64,000 bases of DNA from an unicellular cyanobacterium SU2 (lineage in GTDB: Bacteria; Cyanobacteriota; Cyanobacteriia; Cyanobacteriales; Microcystaceae): positions 124,001 through 188,000 of the forward strand of contig NEED01000049.1 in assembly GCA_002110465.1 (NCBI GenBank), read 5' to 3'. Made by a program: the position numbers and the translations under genes. The notes under the pieces are model-generated. The model searched no databases. It had not been told where the DNA came from and saw only the letters and a program-made list of their open reading frames with translations. How positions within the stretch are numbered: the first letter of the stretch is position 1; every line of letters starts with the position of its first letter. Below are positions 9,495 to 19,609 of the stretch, piece by piece.

Positions 9495-10172
9495 TTATTG
9501 ATTTAACTCTAATAATCCGATTGGGGGATTAATTTCTATTTGTCTATTTTCTAAGTCAACTACAGGAACTATTTCATAAACGAAGGGAATTAAGACTTTA
9601 GTCATTTTCTGCTTTGAGGTTTTATTTTTTGATTTTTTGGGGTGATTTTTCTGAGAAGAAGACTGGCTTTTTTGGCTCTCAACTTTACTTTCTTTCTCTG
9701 GATCTTTCTGTTCGTCTACCGTATGATATAATTGAACTTCTAATAAATCATGACCTGCCCATAAAATGTCAGTTACAGTCCCAATTAATTCTCTTGTTTT
9801 TTGATGATAAACTTCTAAATTAATTAAATCTGAAACATGATATTCTCCTTCTTCTATTTCGGGGCGATCGCTCTTAGGAACGACTAATTTATAATCCCGT
9901 AATGCCTCAGCTTGGGTGCGATCTTTTACTTGATCTAATTTAATAATATATAGGTTTTTCCCAGGTACATATCGACCCCTAACCAACTCAACTTCTTGAG
10001 GATATAACCCTTGAGGAGATTGTAACCATCTGGTTCCTGGTTCTTCAAATCTTTCTGGAAAGTCTGAATCAGAAATGACTTTTAATTCTCCTTGTAATCC
10101 TTGTGGCGCAACAATGGTTCCAATTTCTATCCAATCATCCAAATTTTCTAAACTAATCTTATCTTCAGTCAT
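9495..10172 (-). CDS. rimM: Ribosome maturation factor RimM
   Basis: 225 residues. The N-terminal RimM domain has IEIGTIVAPQGLQGELKV and the PRC-barrel part has YHVSDLINLEVY. It assists 30S head assembly by binding S19 and 16S rRNA. Residues about 153-191 are a Lys/Ser/Gln-rich, low-complexity insertion inside the PRC barrel, before the final VLIPFVYEIVPVVDLENR strand. This makes the protein longer than the usual ~170-180 residues. The insertion is probably a disordered surface loop. Confidence 0.93.
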   Translation of the reverse strand: MTEDKISLENLDDWIEIGTIVAPQGLQGELKVISDSDFPERFEEPGTRWLQSPQGLYPQEVELVRGRYVPGKNLYIIKLDQVKDRTQAEALRDYKLVVPKSDRPEIEEGEYHVSDLINLEVYHQKTRELIGTVTDILWAGHDLLEVQLYHTVDEQKDPEKESKVESQKSQSSSQKNHPKKSKNKTSKQKMTKVLIPFVYEIVPVVDLENRQIEINPPIGLLELNQ

Positions 10173-10430
10173 TGTTTGAAAATCACTAGAGTATTCATTT
10201 TATCTATTATAAACTTTTATGCTACAATTAGAAAATGTTTGTGAATAAAAGATTAAGTTGATGTTGGTCGTCTTATCGGTTAGTAGTCAACTCTTTAAAA
10301 TTGATTTCTAAAGGCTAAAGCCTTTACTAAGAGCCTAAATATCATTGTAAAGTTGATTTGACAAACAGTCTTTTAGTCTTAGACAATAAAATATGTTAAA
10401 AAACTAATTAAATCGTTTAAATTTTAATCT

Positions 10431-11258
10431 ATGAACCGAAATACTTGGCAAGCAGATTTTTATAAAATCCCCTTTCAAAATCGGGAAAACGACCCTCAAT
10501 GGCAACTCTTACTTTGTGATGCTCAAGGAAAAATAATCTGTCAAGCAATCTGTGAACAAAAAGAGGCTAATCTAACTTGGTTAGTTTGTCAATTAGAATC
10601 TATTGTCCATCAAGAAAAACCTGAAATAATTCAAGTTTTTCGACCTCAATCAGTTAATTTATTAACCCTAGCAGCAGAGAAATTTGGGATAAAAGTTGAA
10701 GCCACAAGACGAACCCCTAAGCTTAAAGAAGTTTTAAAAAAACAAGGAATTGACAACAATTTTAATCCAGTTAAATTAGAGCAACCGCCTCCCCAAACAC
10801 TACCGGAAAATTTATGGGGAGAAAGATGGCAGTTTGTTACCTTTAGTGGGGGGGATATTATTGAATTTTTTAGCGATCGCCCGATTCCTATTGTTGATAT
10901 TCCTGACCTATTACTTCCTATGAATTTAGGACTTGCGTCAACCGTAAAAATTCCAGGGATCATTATCTATGGCGATCGAACCTCCATGTATTTAGCCCGT
11001 TGGTTAGCACAGGTTAAACCAGTCGCCTTGAATTATATTCCGACTCAGTTAGAGAAATCAGGCGGGTTAGTGTTAGAATCAGGGTTAGTTGATCGCTGGA
11101 TTTTAGCCACCTTTGAAGATTCAGAAATGGCCCAAGCAGCACAACAATATGAGTTACGAAAAAATGATAGTCAAGGATTACATTTTTTAGTGGTTCAGCC
11201 AGATGATTCTGGGATTACTTATAGTGGGTTTTGGTTATTAAGACATGAAGAAATATAA
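10431..11258 (+). CDS. Tab2/Atab2-like RNA-binding protein
   Basis: 275 residues. WQADFYKIPFQN at the N-terminus, EIIQVFRPQSVNLLTLAAE in the middle and GLVLESGLVDRWILATF near the C-terminus match the Tab2/Atab2 (DUF1092) family. Plant and algal members bind psaB or other photosystem mRNAs and activate their translation. The cyanobacterial homologues are thought to act in photosystem biogenesis but are poorly characterised. Single gene, ATG start, about 260 bp downstream of the divergent rimM start. Confidence 0.85.
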   Translation: MNRNTWQADFYKIPFQNRENDPQWQLLLCDAQGKIICQAICEQKEANLTWLVCQLESIVHQEKPEIIQVFRPQSVNLLTLAAEKFGIKVEATRRTPKLKEVLKKQGIDNNFNPVKLEQPPPQTLPENLWGERWQFVTFSGGDIIEFFSDRPIPIVDIPDLLLPMNLGLASTVKIPGIIIYGDRTSMYLARWLAQVKPVALNYIPTQLEKSGGLVLESGLVDRWILATFEDSEMAQAAQQYELRKNDSQGLHFLVVQPDDSGITYSGFWLLRHEEI

Positions 11259-11716
11259 GATTCTATGAAACCCCATTAAACGTTTATTGGAGTTCCTTTT
11301 ATATTATTCTATCAATTTTGTCAAACATGGCTTTACAATCCGTTACTTTTGTTGAGTACATTTGCTCAAATTAGTCTAACGTGCGTTAATCAATAGTTGA
11401 CGAACTTGTGTCACCAGTCACGTAAAATTAGGAATAGAAGAAACTCATTGAGTTGGAGACTAGCTTTTCACTAATTTTGAAGATACTGGCTACAGATTTT
11501 TATTTTATCATATTGCCCTGAATATGGGTCAACTCGTTGATTATTGACAATAATTCTTATACATTACGTGATGTAAAGGGACTCTTTTGATTTGGATTTT
11601 ATTACTTTTCCAGACATTTACATCAGTTTTATTAATTAAAAGTTCAATAAATTAAGTCTCTGAAAAAACAGGAAAAAAGTGATCAATAATGTAGCTAGGC
11701 AGAACTTGACACTCAT
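11259..11716. other. Intergenic gap without a recognised gene
   Basis: 458 bp, AT-rich, with stops in all frames. I see no convincing RNA gene, inverted repeat or reading frame. It presumably holds the promoter of the Ap4A phosphorylase-like gene. Confidence 0.5.
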
Positions 11717-12625
11717 ATGAACTTAGACAATAAAGCGGTTAAATCGACAAATTTATGGAAAAAAGTCATCACTCAGACTAAATATGCCATTAATTGTGGT
11801 GCATTGCAATCGATTCCAACAAGCTATGAATTTATAGAAGATAATAATATTCAATTTTTAGTCAGGATTTTAGCTAATATTTCCCGAAAAGAAGAAGCCA
11901 AGAAAAAAGAAACCGAACAAAGTAAAAAGACAGGAGAAAAAGTCAATCCGTTTCTTCCCTACGAAGAAGATTTATTTGTCACTAATCTTTCGGATACTCA
12001 TTTATGTTTATTGAACAAATATAATGTAGTTGATCACCATTTACTAATTATTACTCGTGTTTTTGAAGAACAAGAAAGCTGGCTAAACCTTAATGATTTT
12101 GCTGCTTTGGGGAAATGTTTATCAGAAATTGATGGATTAGGATTTTATAATAGTGGTTCGGTTGCTGGTGCCAGTCAACGTCATAAACATCTTCAATTAG
12201 TTCCCTTCCCCTTAAGTCCTGAAGGGGAAAGAGTTCCCATCGAATCTATAGTGAAACTAGCCAACTTTCAAGGAGAAATTGGACTGATTCCTAGCTTTAG
12301 GTTTAGTCATGCTTTAACGAAAATCAAGCTAAATACTGAACAAAACCCCCTTCAGAATGCCCTAATTATGTTAGAAACTTATCATAAATTACTAGAAGCA
12401 ATTAACTTACCCTTGAGTCAAGATAAACCAGGAGGAGATTATAACCTTTTAATAACACGGGAATGGATGATGATTGTCAAGCGATCGCAAGCAAGTTATG
12501 AATCTATTTCAGTTAATTCTTTGGGGTTTGCAGGGGCATTATTAGTTAAAAATCAAGAACAAATGAAGCGGTTAAAAGAATTAGGACCTCTTACCATTTT
12601 GGCTAATGTTGCTCATAATAGTTAA
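11717..12625 (+). CDS. Ap4A phosphorylase-like ATP adenylyltransferase (HIT superfamily)
   Basis: 302 residues. The catalytic triad signature lies at H156-x-H158-x-Q160 (QRHKHLQLVPFPL), preceded by FVTNLSDTHLCLLNKYNVVDHHLLIITR, the typical GalT/Ap4A-phosphorylase strand. The family phosphorolyses diadenosine tetraphosphate to ADP and ATP. Residues about 58-75 are a Lys/Glu-rich, probably disordered insertion. ATG start after CACTCAT. Single gene. Confidence 0.88.
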   Translation: MNLDNKAVKSTNLWKKVITQTKYAINCGALQSIPTSYEFIEDNNIQFLVRILANISRKEEAKKKETEQSKKTGEKVNPFLPYEEDLFVTNLSDTHLCLLNKYNVVDHHLLIITRVFEEQESWLNLNDFAALGKCLSEIDGLGFYNSGSVAGASQRHKHLQLVPFPLSPEGERVPIESIVKLANFQGEIGLIPSFRFSHALTKIKLNTEQNPLQNALIMLETYHKLLEAINLPLSQDKPGGDYNLLITREWMMIVKRSQASYESISVNSLGFAGALLVKNQEQMKRLKELGPLTILANVAHNS

Positions 12626-12879
12626 TCGTTAAGGGATTTGATGAATGGTAATTTGACAACTAGAGTTTAGACTATTGTTAGTCTTGGCGATCGCTTCTCA
12701 AAAGTGTTTTTTGAACGGCTCACTGACAATGTGACCAGACAAAAACAACCCTAATCGTTTTAGTATCATCATTAACTGAATATGCCAAACCTTTAAAGCA
12801 ATTTTAAGATTAACCACCAATCCTAATTAAGTTTGCTACCCTTAAGGACTAAGAGACTGTATCAAATCCCAAGACGGTT

Positions 12880-14661
12880 ATGGCTTTAATTGTCCAAAAG
12901 TATGGTGGAACTTCTGTGGGTTCAGTAGAACGAATCCAAACAGTAGCACAACGCATCCAGAAAACAGCCCAAAAGGGCAATCAGGTTGTGGTAGTGGTTT
13001 CAGCAATGGGCAAAACCACAGATACTTTGGTCAAGTTAGCCTCGGAAATTAGCCCTGATCCCTGCCGTCGGGAAATGGATATGTTACTGTCAACAGGAGA
13101 ACAGGTTTCCATTGCATTGATGAGTATGGCATTGCAGCAATTGGGACAGCCAGCCATTTCTTTGACAGGGGCGCAAGTAGGGATCGTCACCGAAGCTGAA
13201 CACAGTCGCGCCCGCATTCTCTCGATTAAACCCCATCGTATTCAACGCCATTTAGATCGGGGAGAAGTCGTTGTAGTAGCAGGGTTCCAAGGGATTAGTA
13301 ATGGAACAGAATTAGAGATTACTACCTTGGGACGGGGCGGTTCAGACACCTCGGCAGTAGCGATCGCCGCCTCATTAAAAGCCAGTTGTTGCGAAATTTA
13401 TACCGATGTTCCGGGAATTTTAACCACAGATCCCCGCCTCGTTCGTGATGCCCAATTAATGGATGAAATTACCTGTGATGAGATGTTGGAATTAGCCAGT
13501 TTAGGCGCAAAAGTTCTTCATCCTAGGGCCGTGGAAATTGCCCGAAATTACGGCATTCCCTTAGTAGTGCGATCGAGTTGGAGTGAAGCCCCAGGAACTC
13601 GCGTTCTTTCCCCCATTCCCAAACCAAGATCCCTAGAGGGATTAGAATTAACTAAGGCAGTCGATGGAGTGGAATTTGACCGAGATCAAGCCAAAGTTGC
13701 CCTACTACGGGTTCCCGATCGCCCTGGCGTAGCAGCCCGATTGTTTGGGGAAATTGCCCATCAACAAGTCGATGTAGACTTAATTATTCAATCGATCCAC
13801 GAAGGGAATAGTAATGATATTGCCTTTACAGTGGTTAAAAATGTTTTAACGAAAGCTGAAGCCGTAGCTGAGGCGATCGCCCCTGCGTTACGGAATTCTC
13901 TGACTAATAGCAACGAAGCAGAAGTAATGGTGGAAAAAGGGGCAGCAAAAATTGCCATTGCAGGGGCAGGAATGATTGGACGACCAGGGATCGCCGCTAA
14001 GATGTTTAAAACTCTCGCTGATGCTCAGATTAATATTGAAATGATTGCCACCTCAGAAGTGAAGGTGAGTTGTGTCATTGCTCAACAAGATGGCGATCGC
14101 GCTATAGATGCCTTGTGTAACGCCTTTGATGTTCAGCTGTCTACGGTTCCGGTAGCCCCTAAAACCGTTGAAGTATCTCCCCCCGTGCGAGGAGTGGCAC
14201 TTGATAGCCAACAAGCCCAAATTGCCTTACTTCACGTGAAAGATAAGCCCGGAATGGCGGCTAGTATTTTTGGGGTCTTAGCTGATAATAATATTAGTGT
14301 CGATACAATTATTCAATCCCAACGTTGTCGTATTATCGACGGAATCCCCACCCGTGATATTGCCTTTACGGTTGCTCAAGGAGATCTACAAGCTGCCCAG
14401 ACTGCCCTAGAAACTCTTTCAGAGGGGTTTAGTCAAGTGATCGTAGATACCGATATCGCTAAAGTGAGTATTGTGGGAGCAGGAATGGTAGGACAACCTG
14501 GGATAGCAGCTAAGTTTTTTGAAGCTTTAGCTAAGGATAAAATTAATATTAAAATGATTGCCACCTCAGAAATTAAAATTAGTTGTGTGGTGGCTAAAGA
14601 AGAGGGCATTAAAGCGTTAAAGGCAGTACATCAAGCCTTTGAATTAGCAAAAAGAGGTTAA
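12880..14661 (+). CDS. lysC: Aspartate kinase with repeated C-terminal ACT domains
   Basis: 593 residues. The kinase begins [12 protein letters not shown] and contains [13 protein letters not shown] and the substrate-binding TDPRLV. From about residue 270 there are two tandem pairs of ACT domains; [21 protein letters not shown] near 530 repeats [20 protein letters not shown] near 365. This doubled regulatory region is usual in cyanobacteria. The enzyme phosphorylates aspartate, the first step towards Lys, Thr and Met, and the ACT domains give feedback control. ATG start, plus strand. Confidence 0.95.
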   Translation: MALIVQKYGGTSVGSVERIQTVAQRIQKTAQKGNQVVVVVSAMGKTTDTLVKLASEISPDPCRREMDMLLSTGEQVSIALMSMALQQLGQPAISLTGAQVGIVTEAEHSRARILSIKPHRIQRHLDRGEVVVVAGFQGISNGTELEITTLGRGGSDTSAVAIAASLKASCCEIYTDVPGILTTDPRLVRDAQLMDEITCDEMLELASLGAKVLHPRAVEIARNYGIPLVVRSSWSEAPGTRVLSPIPKPRSLEGLELTKAVDGVEFDRDQAKVALLRVPDRPGVAARLFGEIAHQQVDVDLIIQSIHEGNSNDIAFTVVKNVLTKAEAVAEAIAPALRNSLTNSNEAEVMVEKGAAKIAIAGAGMIGRPGIAAKMFKTLADAQINIEMIATSEVKVSCVIAQQDGDRAIDALCNAFDVQLSTVPVAPKTVEVSPPVRGVALDSQQAQIALLHVKDKPGMAASIFGVLADNNISVDTIIQSQRCRIIDGIPTRDIAFTVAQGDLQAAQTALETLSEGFSQVIVDTDIAKVSIVGAGMVGQPGIAAKFFEALAKDKINIKMIATSEIKISCVVAKEEGIKALKAVHQAFELAKRG

Positions 14662-14754
14662 TTAAATTTGGGGGATTCCTGTTACCAATTAGAGGCTAAA
14701 CCAGAGCTATTTCTAGGGGTTAATATTTTTTAATTTTACCTAACCCAGTTTGAA

Positions 14755-17538
14755 TTACTGCCAATTTCCGACCAAAACATAAGCCCCCCAATTATAGGGA
14801 GAATTCAGTAATTTTAACCCATCAAATTCTTGATAAACAAGAGATTTTTGGGCTTGATGAAGGGCTTCAGCTTTACTAGACCCTTTCGTTAATTCTTCAT
14901 AAAAGCGTTTAATTAAAGGAATGGTGAAATCATCATTGGCTAACCAAAGACTAGCTAGGGTACTTTTTGCCCCTGCTCTAACCGCTAATCCGGCTAATCC
15001 TAGGGTAGCACGATTATCCCCAGAGGCAGTTTCACAAGCACTGAGAACCAATAATTCAAGCTCGTTTAGTCCTTGTCTATTCTTAGTTTCTAATAAGTTA
15101 TTTAATTCATGTGCTGTTAGTAATTCTTGATAAGCAAGAATATAAGTATCTTGCGGATCTGAACTAAAACTGCCATGGGTGGCTAGATGAATAACAGAAA
15201 AGTCCTCCTGTTCTAGGGTTTTGCGTAAGTTATTTTTAGTAAATTGAGCATTTAGTAAAGCGTTGGTGGGGACTAAGTTCTTTAAGATTTCTAGTTCTTC
15301 TTGAGCTTTAATTTCACGAAAGTCCTTTTGTTCTACTTGTAACGCTTCACTGATACCAGCCGCTAAGACATTTAGCTGTTGAGAAGAAGGACGTAAATTT
15401 AAGAGTTTTGAAGTAGGCAGTAAAGCCAGCGCATATTTTTTTTCTACTAGATATTCTTGTTTTTCTTCATCATATAAAACTGCCATAGGAAGATTTCTTA
15501 AATAACCATCCAATACAAAAACTAGGGTGTTAATTTCTGATTGTTGTTCTAGGTCATTTTCAATGGGTTTAATTAACCATCTGTAAACTTCTTTGGAAGT
15601 TTCTATAAAGGTTTGATTGTCTTGGCTTCCTAATGCTTTTCGTAGTTTTATTAGGGTATTTTCTACTTTGTCTTTGGCAATGTTAGTGACTTCGTATTTG
15701 ATGGATTGATTGGGTAATTTATAAAGAACATAAAATTTATTTTCTAAAATGACTGGATAAATTAAAGCTGCTTCTTTAATAGACTCAATTCCTGATTGAT
15801 TCGTGGTAATTGAAGTCAAATCGCAACGGAGAAAGTTTTCTAACTCAGCTAATTGTAAAGCGTCAATTAACTCAATCACTTCTCCTAATTTATTATTATT
15901 TATCGTTTGTCCTGATAAAGGATTTAAAATTAAATTAACAAATTGTCGATAAACTGGTTCAACATTATCTCGAAACGAAAATTGAACATCTGCCTTAATG
16001 GTCAGTAAATCTCCTCGAATCTTATCCAGGCTTTTTACTGTATTTTTATAGGCCATGAAAGCTTTTTCTGTTTCTTGTTGACGCGCAAAAATTCTTCCTA
16101 ATTGCCATTGCCAAAGATAAGCGATATTTGGATCTTGAGAGGGTTGGGCAAGCAATAAAGCCTCTTCCGTCAATTGTTGAGCTTTTGGCAATAAATCTAA
16201 TCTATTATCTTGTAAACTTAAGTATTCATAGAATCCACCAAGATTACCTAAAGCATAGGATAAAGCCCTTTTATCCTCTAAAGTTCTCCCTTGATGAATG
16301 ATTTCTAGTAAGCTATTTTCTATTTTTTTCCAAGATAAATTATTAGGATAATCTGCCGATTTTTGCTGAAGACAAGCTAAATTTTTAGCTAACTTAATCT
16401 GAGCGTAGATACCTGTTTGACCAGGGGGAATATAGCCTATATCTATATCTTGTATAATTCTTTTTGCTTGAGGGATTTGATTCGTTTTTAATAATAAATC
16501 TAACTGGTTAATTTGTGCTTTAACAGCTAAGTCAGATTTAGGAGCAGTCAAACTCACTCGATCATAAGCAGTCAAGGCTTTTTCAGATAAAAATAAGACG
16601 TTCTCTGATACACTATTAGTCACACATTGCCAAGGATTAGTATCATCCATTTCTGAGATGTCTTCTCGTTGTTGAATTAAATTGACTTGTTCTCTAAAAT
16701 GATTACCTAAACTCAATAAAGTGGCACCAATTTCTTGAGGAGAATTAATTTTTTGAGCGATGAATAAGCTCTGATTTAACATCTCTTCAGACCCTTTTAA
16801 ATCTCCAATGGTTTGCCACAATTCTCCTAAGGTTCTCCACCCTTTCGCTTGTAGTGGTAGGGAAACTTTATTCAAAACTTGTTCAATGTTTAAAACCATT
16901 TTTTGGGCTTGTTGATAAAGTCCCAAAGCTTGTAAAGCCTGAATTTGGTTAATTTGACTGCTAATCAATCCCTCTTTGTGGTTTAATTGTTGATAAATTT
17001 GACTGGCTTTGCGCCAGCTATCGAGAGCCATTTCTCCTTTTCCCTGTTGATACCATAAACGGCCATAAATATTGAGAGCAGATGCTAAAATGCTCCCGTA
17101 TTGTTTTGAAAGATTATCTACTCCAGTTTCTGGATCAAAGTTAAGGAGTTGAAAGCTTTTGGTAATGGCATTTTGGGCTTCACTCCATTCACCCAATTGT
17201 TGATAAGCTAAGGACAGGTTGCTTAACGTAATGGCTTGGTTGAGGCGATCGCCTTGTTGCTGGTAGATCTCAATCGCTGCACGTAAATTTTGAACAGTTT
17301 GCCTAAATTGACCGATTTGATAATGTTGTTGTCCCTTTTTGACCAGTTCTAATCCAGAATTTAAGGTTTGACTAATCTGGAAATTGTGGGCATAAGCTTT
17401 AAGAGAAATGATTCCAGGGATAAGCAATAGCCCAATTAAGAAAAAAATCAACCCATGACGTAACCGTTGGGTTAAGAAACGACTTGATCGCCTCAAGCAA
17501 TTTATCTGAATCAACCATAGAGACAGTTTTTTAGCCAT
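14755..17538 (-). CDS. Exported TPR-CHAT protein
   Basis: 927 residues from ATG at 17538 (a TTG 36 codons upstream is less likely). A basic N-terminus and the hydrophobic LIFFLIGLLLIPGIISL form a signal peptide or anchor. Residues about 60-520 are TPR repeats (for example RLNQAITLSNLSLAYQQLGE). The C-terminal CHAT domain has its caspase-like dyad in HLATHGSF (His788) and LVLSACETASG (Cys835), then AGLAVRAGAKSTLASLW. CHAT proteins are caspase-family cysteine proteases or their relatives. An exported TPR-CHAT is typical of cyanobacteria and is often encoded near two-partner-secretion genes; the adhesin cluster starts 3 kb away. Substrate unknown. Confidence 0.85.
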   Translation of the reverse strand: MAKKLSLWLIQINCLRRSSRFLTQRLRHGLIFFLIGLLLIPGIISLKAYAHNFQISQTLNSGLELVKKGQQHYQIGQFRQTVQNLRAAIEIYQQQGDRLNQAITLSNLSLAYQQLGEWSEAQNAITKSFQLLNFDPETGVDNLSKQYGSILASALNIYGRLWYQQGKGEMALDSWRKASQIYQQLNHKEGLISSQINQIQALQALGLYQQAQKMVLNIEQVLNKVSLPLQAKGWRTLGELWQTIGDLKGSEEMLNQSLFIAQKINSPQEIGATLLSLGNHFREQVNLIQQREDISEMDDTNPWQCVTNSVSENVLFLSEKALTAYDRVSLTAPKSDLAVKAQINQLDLLLKTNQIPQAKRIIQDIDIGYIPPGQTGIYAQIKLAKNLACLQQKSADYPNNLSWKKIENSLLEIIHQGRTLEDKRALSYALGNLGGFYEYLSLQDNRLDLLPKAQQLTEEALLLAQPSQDPNIAYLWQWQLGRIFARQQETEKAFMAYKNTVKSLDKIRGDLLTIKADVQFSFRDNVEPVYRQFVNLILNPLSGQTINNNKLGEVIELIDALQLAELENFLRCDLTSITTNQSGIESIKEAALIYPVILENKFYVLYKLPNQSIKYEVTNIAKDKVENTLIKLRKALGSQDNQTFIETSKEVYRWLIKPIENDLEQQSEINTLVFVLDGYLRNLPMAVLYDEEKQEYLVEKKYALALLPTSKLLNLRPSSQQLNVLAAGISEALQVEQKDFREIKAQEELEILKNLVPTNALLNAQFTKNNLRKTLEQEDFSVIHLATHGSFSSDPQDTYILAYQELLTAHELNNLLETKNRQGLNELELLVLSACETASGDNRATLGLAGLAVRAGAKSTLASLWLANDDFTIPLIKRFYEELTKGSSKAEALHQAQKSLVYQEFDGLKLLNSPYNWGAYVLVGNWQ

Positions 17539-17644
17539 TAGGGAGGGAAATTTGATAGGGTTTTGCACTCTTGCCAAGTAATCTCTGACTTTCCCCCGAT
17601 TATAAATCAGTTCCCCAGACGATTTAGTCGCTTCGGTAAAACAC

Positions 17645-17805
17645 AAAAGTTCGTAGTTGAGGCTTTAGAGAGTGTTCCTAAAATAAAACATTAAGTAGGG
17701 TGCGTTAGGCCAACTACGGTTTTTTGGGGAATTTCTCTCCTTTTTTTCTGCCGTAACGCACCAGAACCCCTTTTGTGTGTATTATTGCACTTTGATACAC
17801 CCTAC
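17645..17805 (+). repeat. Repeat cluster in the gap upstream of the YPQGGG gene
   Basis: Within the 564-bp gap between 17539 and 18102. A dispersed repeat copy lies at 17645-17670. An interrupted palindrome follows: TAGGGTGCGTTAGGC (17696-17710) against GCCGTAACGCACC (17750-17762), with an outer ACACCCTAC at 17797-17805. A degenerate inverted copy of the dispersed repeat lies near 17859-17893. The palindrome has the look of a small folding cyanobacterial repeat. No gene seen. Confidence 0.55.
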
Positions 17806-18102
17806 AGTTCTCTTAGGATTTACTTTATAAACAGTCTCTTAGCCTCTATGAAATAAAAATTTTAAGCCCTAAAGGACTTACTACAAACTTGAATTTATTT
17901 TTGCCTACCTACTTACTCAAACAAAAAGTGCATAAATCGTCTGAGTCATTTCTAGAGGTTAAGTAGAAGAGCTTTGACTAACTTAACTTAATCACTGCAA
18001 TGCTCTGAACAAGGTGTGTAGGGGTTAGAGACGTTATAACAACTTCGTGTAATGTTCTTCATTTCAACTTAACTCAACCCTCATTTTAAGGACTTTAAGA
18101 CA

Positions 18103-18663
18103 ATGCAAAAAGTAGCTTTAATTCTCGCAATGGCTATCATTCCCCTGACTTCAACTCCTGCATCTGCTCAAATCGGTGACATTTTGGAAGGAATAGGAAA
18201 AGTGGTTAACGGAATCGAAAGATTAGAAGAAAATTCAGGCACTCCAGGTGGTGAGGGAGAATTTGAGTCAAATTCAAGTGCTGAAGGCGGTGGTTATCCT
18301 CAAGGTGGTGGTTATCCTCAAGGCGGTGGCTATCCTCAAGGTGGTGGCTATCCTCAAGGCGGTGGTTATCCTCAAGGTGGTGGTTATCCTCAAGGTGGTG
18401 GTTATCCTCAAGGTGGTGGTTATCCTCAAGGTGGTGGTTATCCTCAAGGTGGTGGCTATCCTCAAGGTGGTGGTTATCCTCAAAATGTTAACTACCCTCA
18501 AGGCGGTGGTTATCCTCAAGGCGGTGGCTATCCTCAAGGCGGTGGCTATCGTCCCCAATATCAAGGTTATTCTCAAGGAACTTCCACCACATATCCACCA
18601 AGACAAAGGGCAGTTCACAACATTCAATATTCCCCTGCTAACCCTGTTTATCGACCTTACTAA
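18103..18663 (+). CDS. Secreted protein with GGGYPQ hexapeptide repeats
   Basis: 186 residues. The signal peptide is [20 protein letters not shown] followed by SA-Q, with likely cleavage after ASA. After a short helical part come eleven consecutive GGGYPQ units (residues about 62-127), one NVNYPQ variant, two more GGGYPQ and a final GGGYRPQ. The DNA is an 18-bp minisatellite in which Gly and Tyr codons alternate GGT/GGC and TAT/TAC, so unit number could vary by slippage. The composition suggests an extracellular, Tyr-rich, flexible protein. I recognise no family; a sheath or adhesive role is a guess. A hairpin follows at 18698. Confidence 0.8.
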   Translation: MQKVALILAMAIIPLTSTPASAQIGDILEGIGKVVNGIERLEENSGTPGGEGEFESNSSAEGGGYPQGGGYPQGGGYPQGGGYPQGGGYPQGGGYPQGGGYPQGGGYPQGGGYPQGGGYPQGGGYPQNVNYPQGGGYPQGGGYPQGGGYRPQYQGYSQGTSTTYPPRQRAVHNIQYSPANPVYRPY

Positions 18664-18697
18664 TTTTTCAAATTTAATGTTCTGTTTGAATTAATGA

Positions 18698-18724
18698 AAG
18701 ACAAGGATTTTGACTCCTTGTCTT
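18698..18724 (+). terminator. Hairpin after the YPQGGG gene
   Basis: AAGACAAGGA and TCCTTGTCTT form a perfect 10-bp stem with a 7-base loop. No T-tract follows, so termination may be imperfect. The hairpin argues against starting the next gene upstream of it. Confidence 0.6.
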
Positions 18725-18756
18725 GTTGCCCAATGATAAAAAAAGGAAGAATTAAC

Positions 18757-18978
18757 ATGAAGTCACTAACAAAAATTTTTCTAATTGGTACAATTTTTTT
18801 AGTAACCTTAATCCCTTTATTTTTAGTATTAATAAAATCCGCTAATGCTAGTTCCATCGCAGTATCGCTAGAGTTCTTATATGAAGAAGAAGTATTTAAG
18901 TCCGCTTTGAATTCTGGTCTTAATAAGTTTGGTGGGGAACAAAATGATTGTGGTGGGGATAAAGATGATGAATGTTGA
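18757..18978 (+). CDS. Small exported or membrane protein, unknown
   Basis: 73 residues from ATG at 18757, preceded by AAAAGGAAG as ribosome-binding site. An upstream in-frame ATG at 18694 would put the hairpin inside the gene and is less likely. MKSLTKIFLIGTIFLVTL plus IPLFLVLIKSANA looks like a signal peptide with cleavage after ANA. The rest is short and acidic, ending GGEQNDCGGDKDDEC. No family recognised. It lies just after the YPQGGG gene and may share its transcript. Confidence 0.45.
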   Translation: MKSLTKIFLIGTIFLVTLIPLFLVLIKSANASSIAVSLEFLYEEEVFKSALNSGLNKFGGEQNDCGGDKDDEC

Positions 18979-19171
18979 TCAATACTCCACCTTTAGTAAA
19001 AGAGGCAAGACGAAAACCCTCCTTCTTTCAGCTATTTTTAGAAAGAAACTGGCTCACATTTGGAAAAGAGTTTCAAAAACGGTTAAAATAATGCTTATGG
19101 CTCTTCTGAGTTAACTATAATAAATTACTAACAAAAATGCTAATTTAGCAATTTTTATAATAGGTAAAATA

Positions 19172-19609
19172 ATGAATTACCCCATCTATTTTTTTAGTAA
19201 AAACAATGACTGGTTTGAGTTTTTAAACTTTTATACATTTGGTTTTATTGATGATGATGCTTTATATTAGCCAACCGTAGAACATTATTTTTAAGCTATG
19301 AAATTTCTCCGAGTAAAAAATCAAGAATGCCAAGATAAGATTTGTTTTGTTGAAACACCAGGAATGGCTAAAAATTGAGGGTAAACTAGACAAATAACCT
19401 TAAGAAAAGATTCGGAAACAGCAAAAGAAGAAGTGATGTTATATGCTTTGAAAAAAAAGTTTAGTCACCCTAAAATTAAAAATAAATTATTAGCAACCGA
19501 AAATCGACATCTTTATTAGAATTATCCTTATGATTATTATTGGAAAATCGGGAAACAACACACTGGAAAAAATTGTTTAGGAGAATTATTAATGAAAGTA
19601 AGAGAATAA
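19172..19609 (+). pseudogene. NADAR (YbiA-like) family gene with five in-frame stops
   Basis: One frame from ATG 19172 to TAA 19607 reads as a whole NADAR protein: IYFFSKNNDWFEFLNF, stop-PTVEHYF-stop-AMKF, then KEEVMLYALKKKFSHP, LLATENRHLY-stop, and GKNCLGELLMKVREE. Family members have WPTVEHYFQAxKF, so the first two stops sit where Trp and Gln are expected (TAG for TGG, TAA for CAA). Internal stops are at 19268, 19292, 19376, 19382 and 19517. A further expected Trp (RPDW) reads Ser. No frameshift is needed over 145 codons. NADAR proteins act on ADP-ribose or riboflavin-pathway intermediates and some occur in phage-defence contexts. Inactive here. Confidence 0.85.

Noticed and set aside
18285-18560. 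CRISPR-like regular array
   Set aside because: The period is 18 bp with no spacers; it is a coding minisatellite.
18248-18694. Overlapping open frames in the YPQGGG repeat on both strands (LKVVVI and TTLRI repeats)
   Set aside because: Products of the 18-bp repeat in other frames; only the GGGYPQ frame has a signal peptide and a sensible start.
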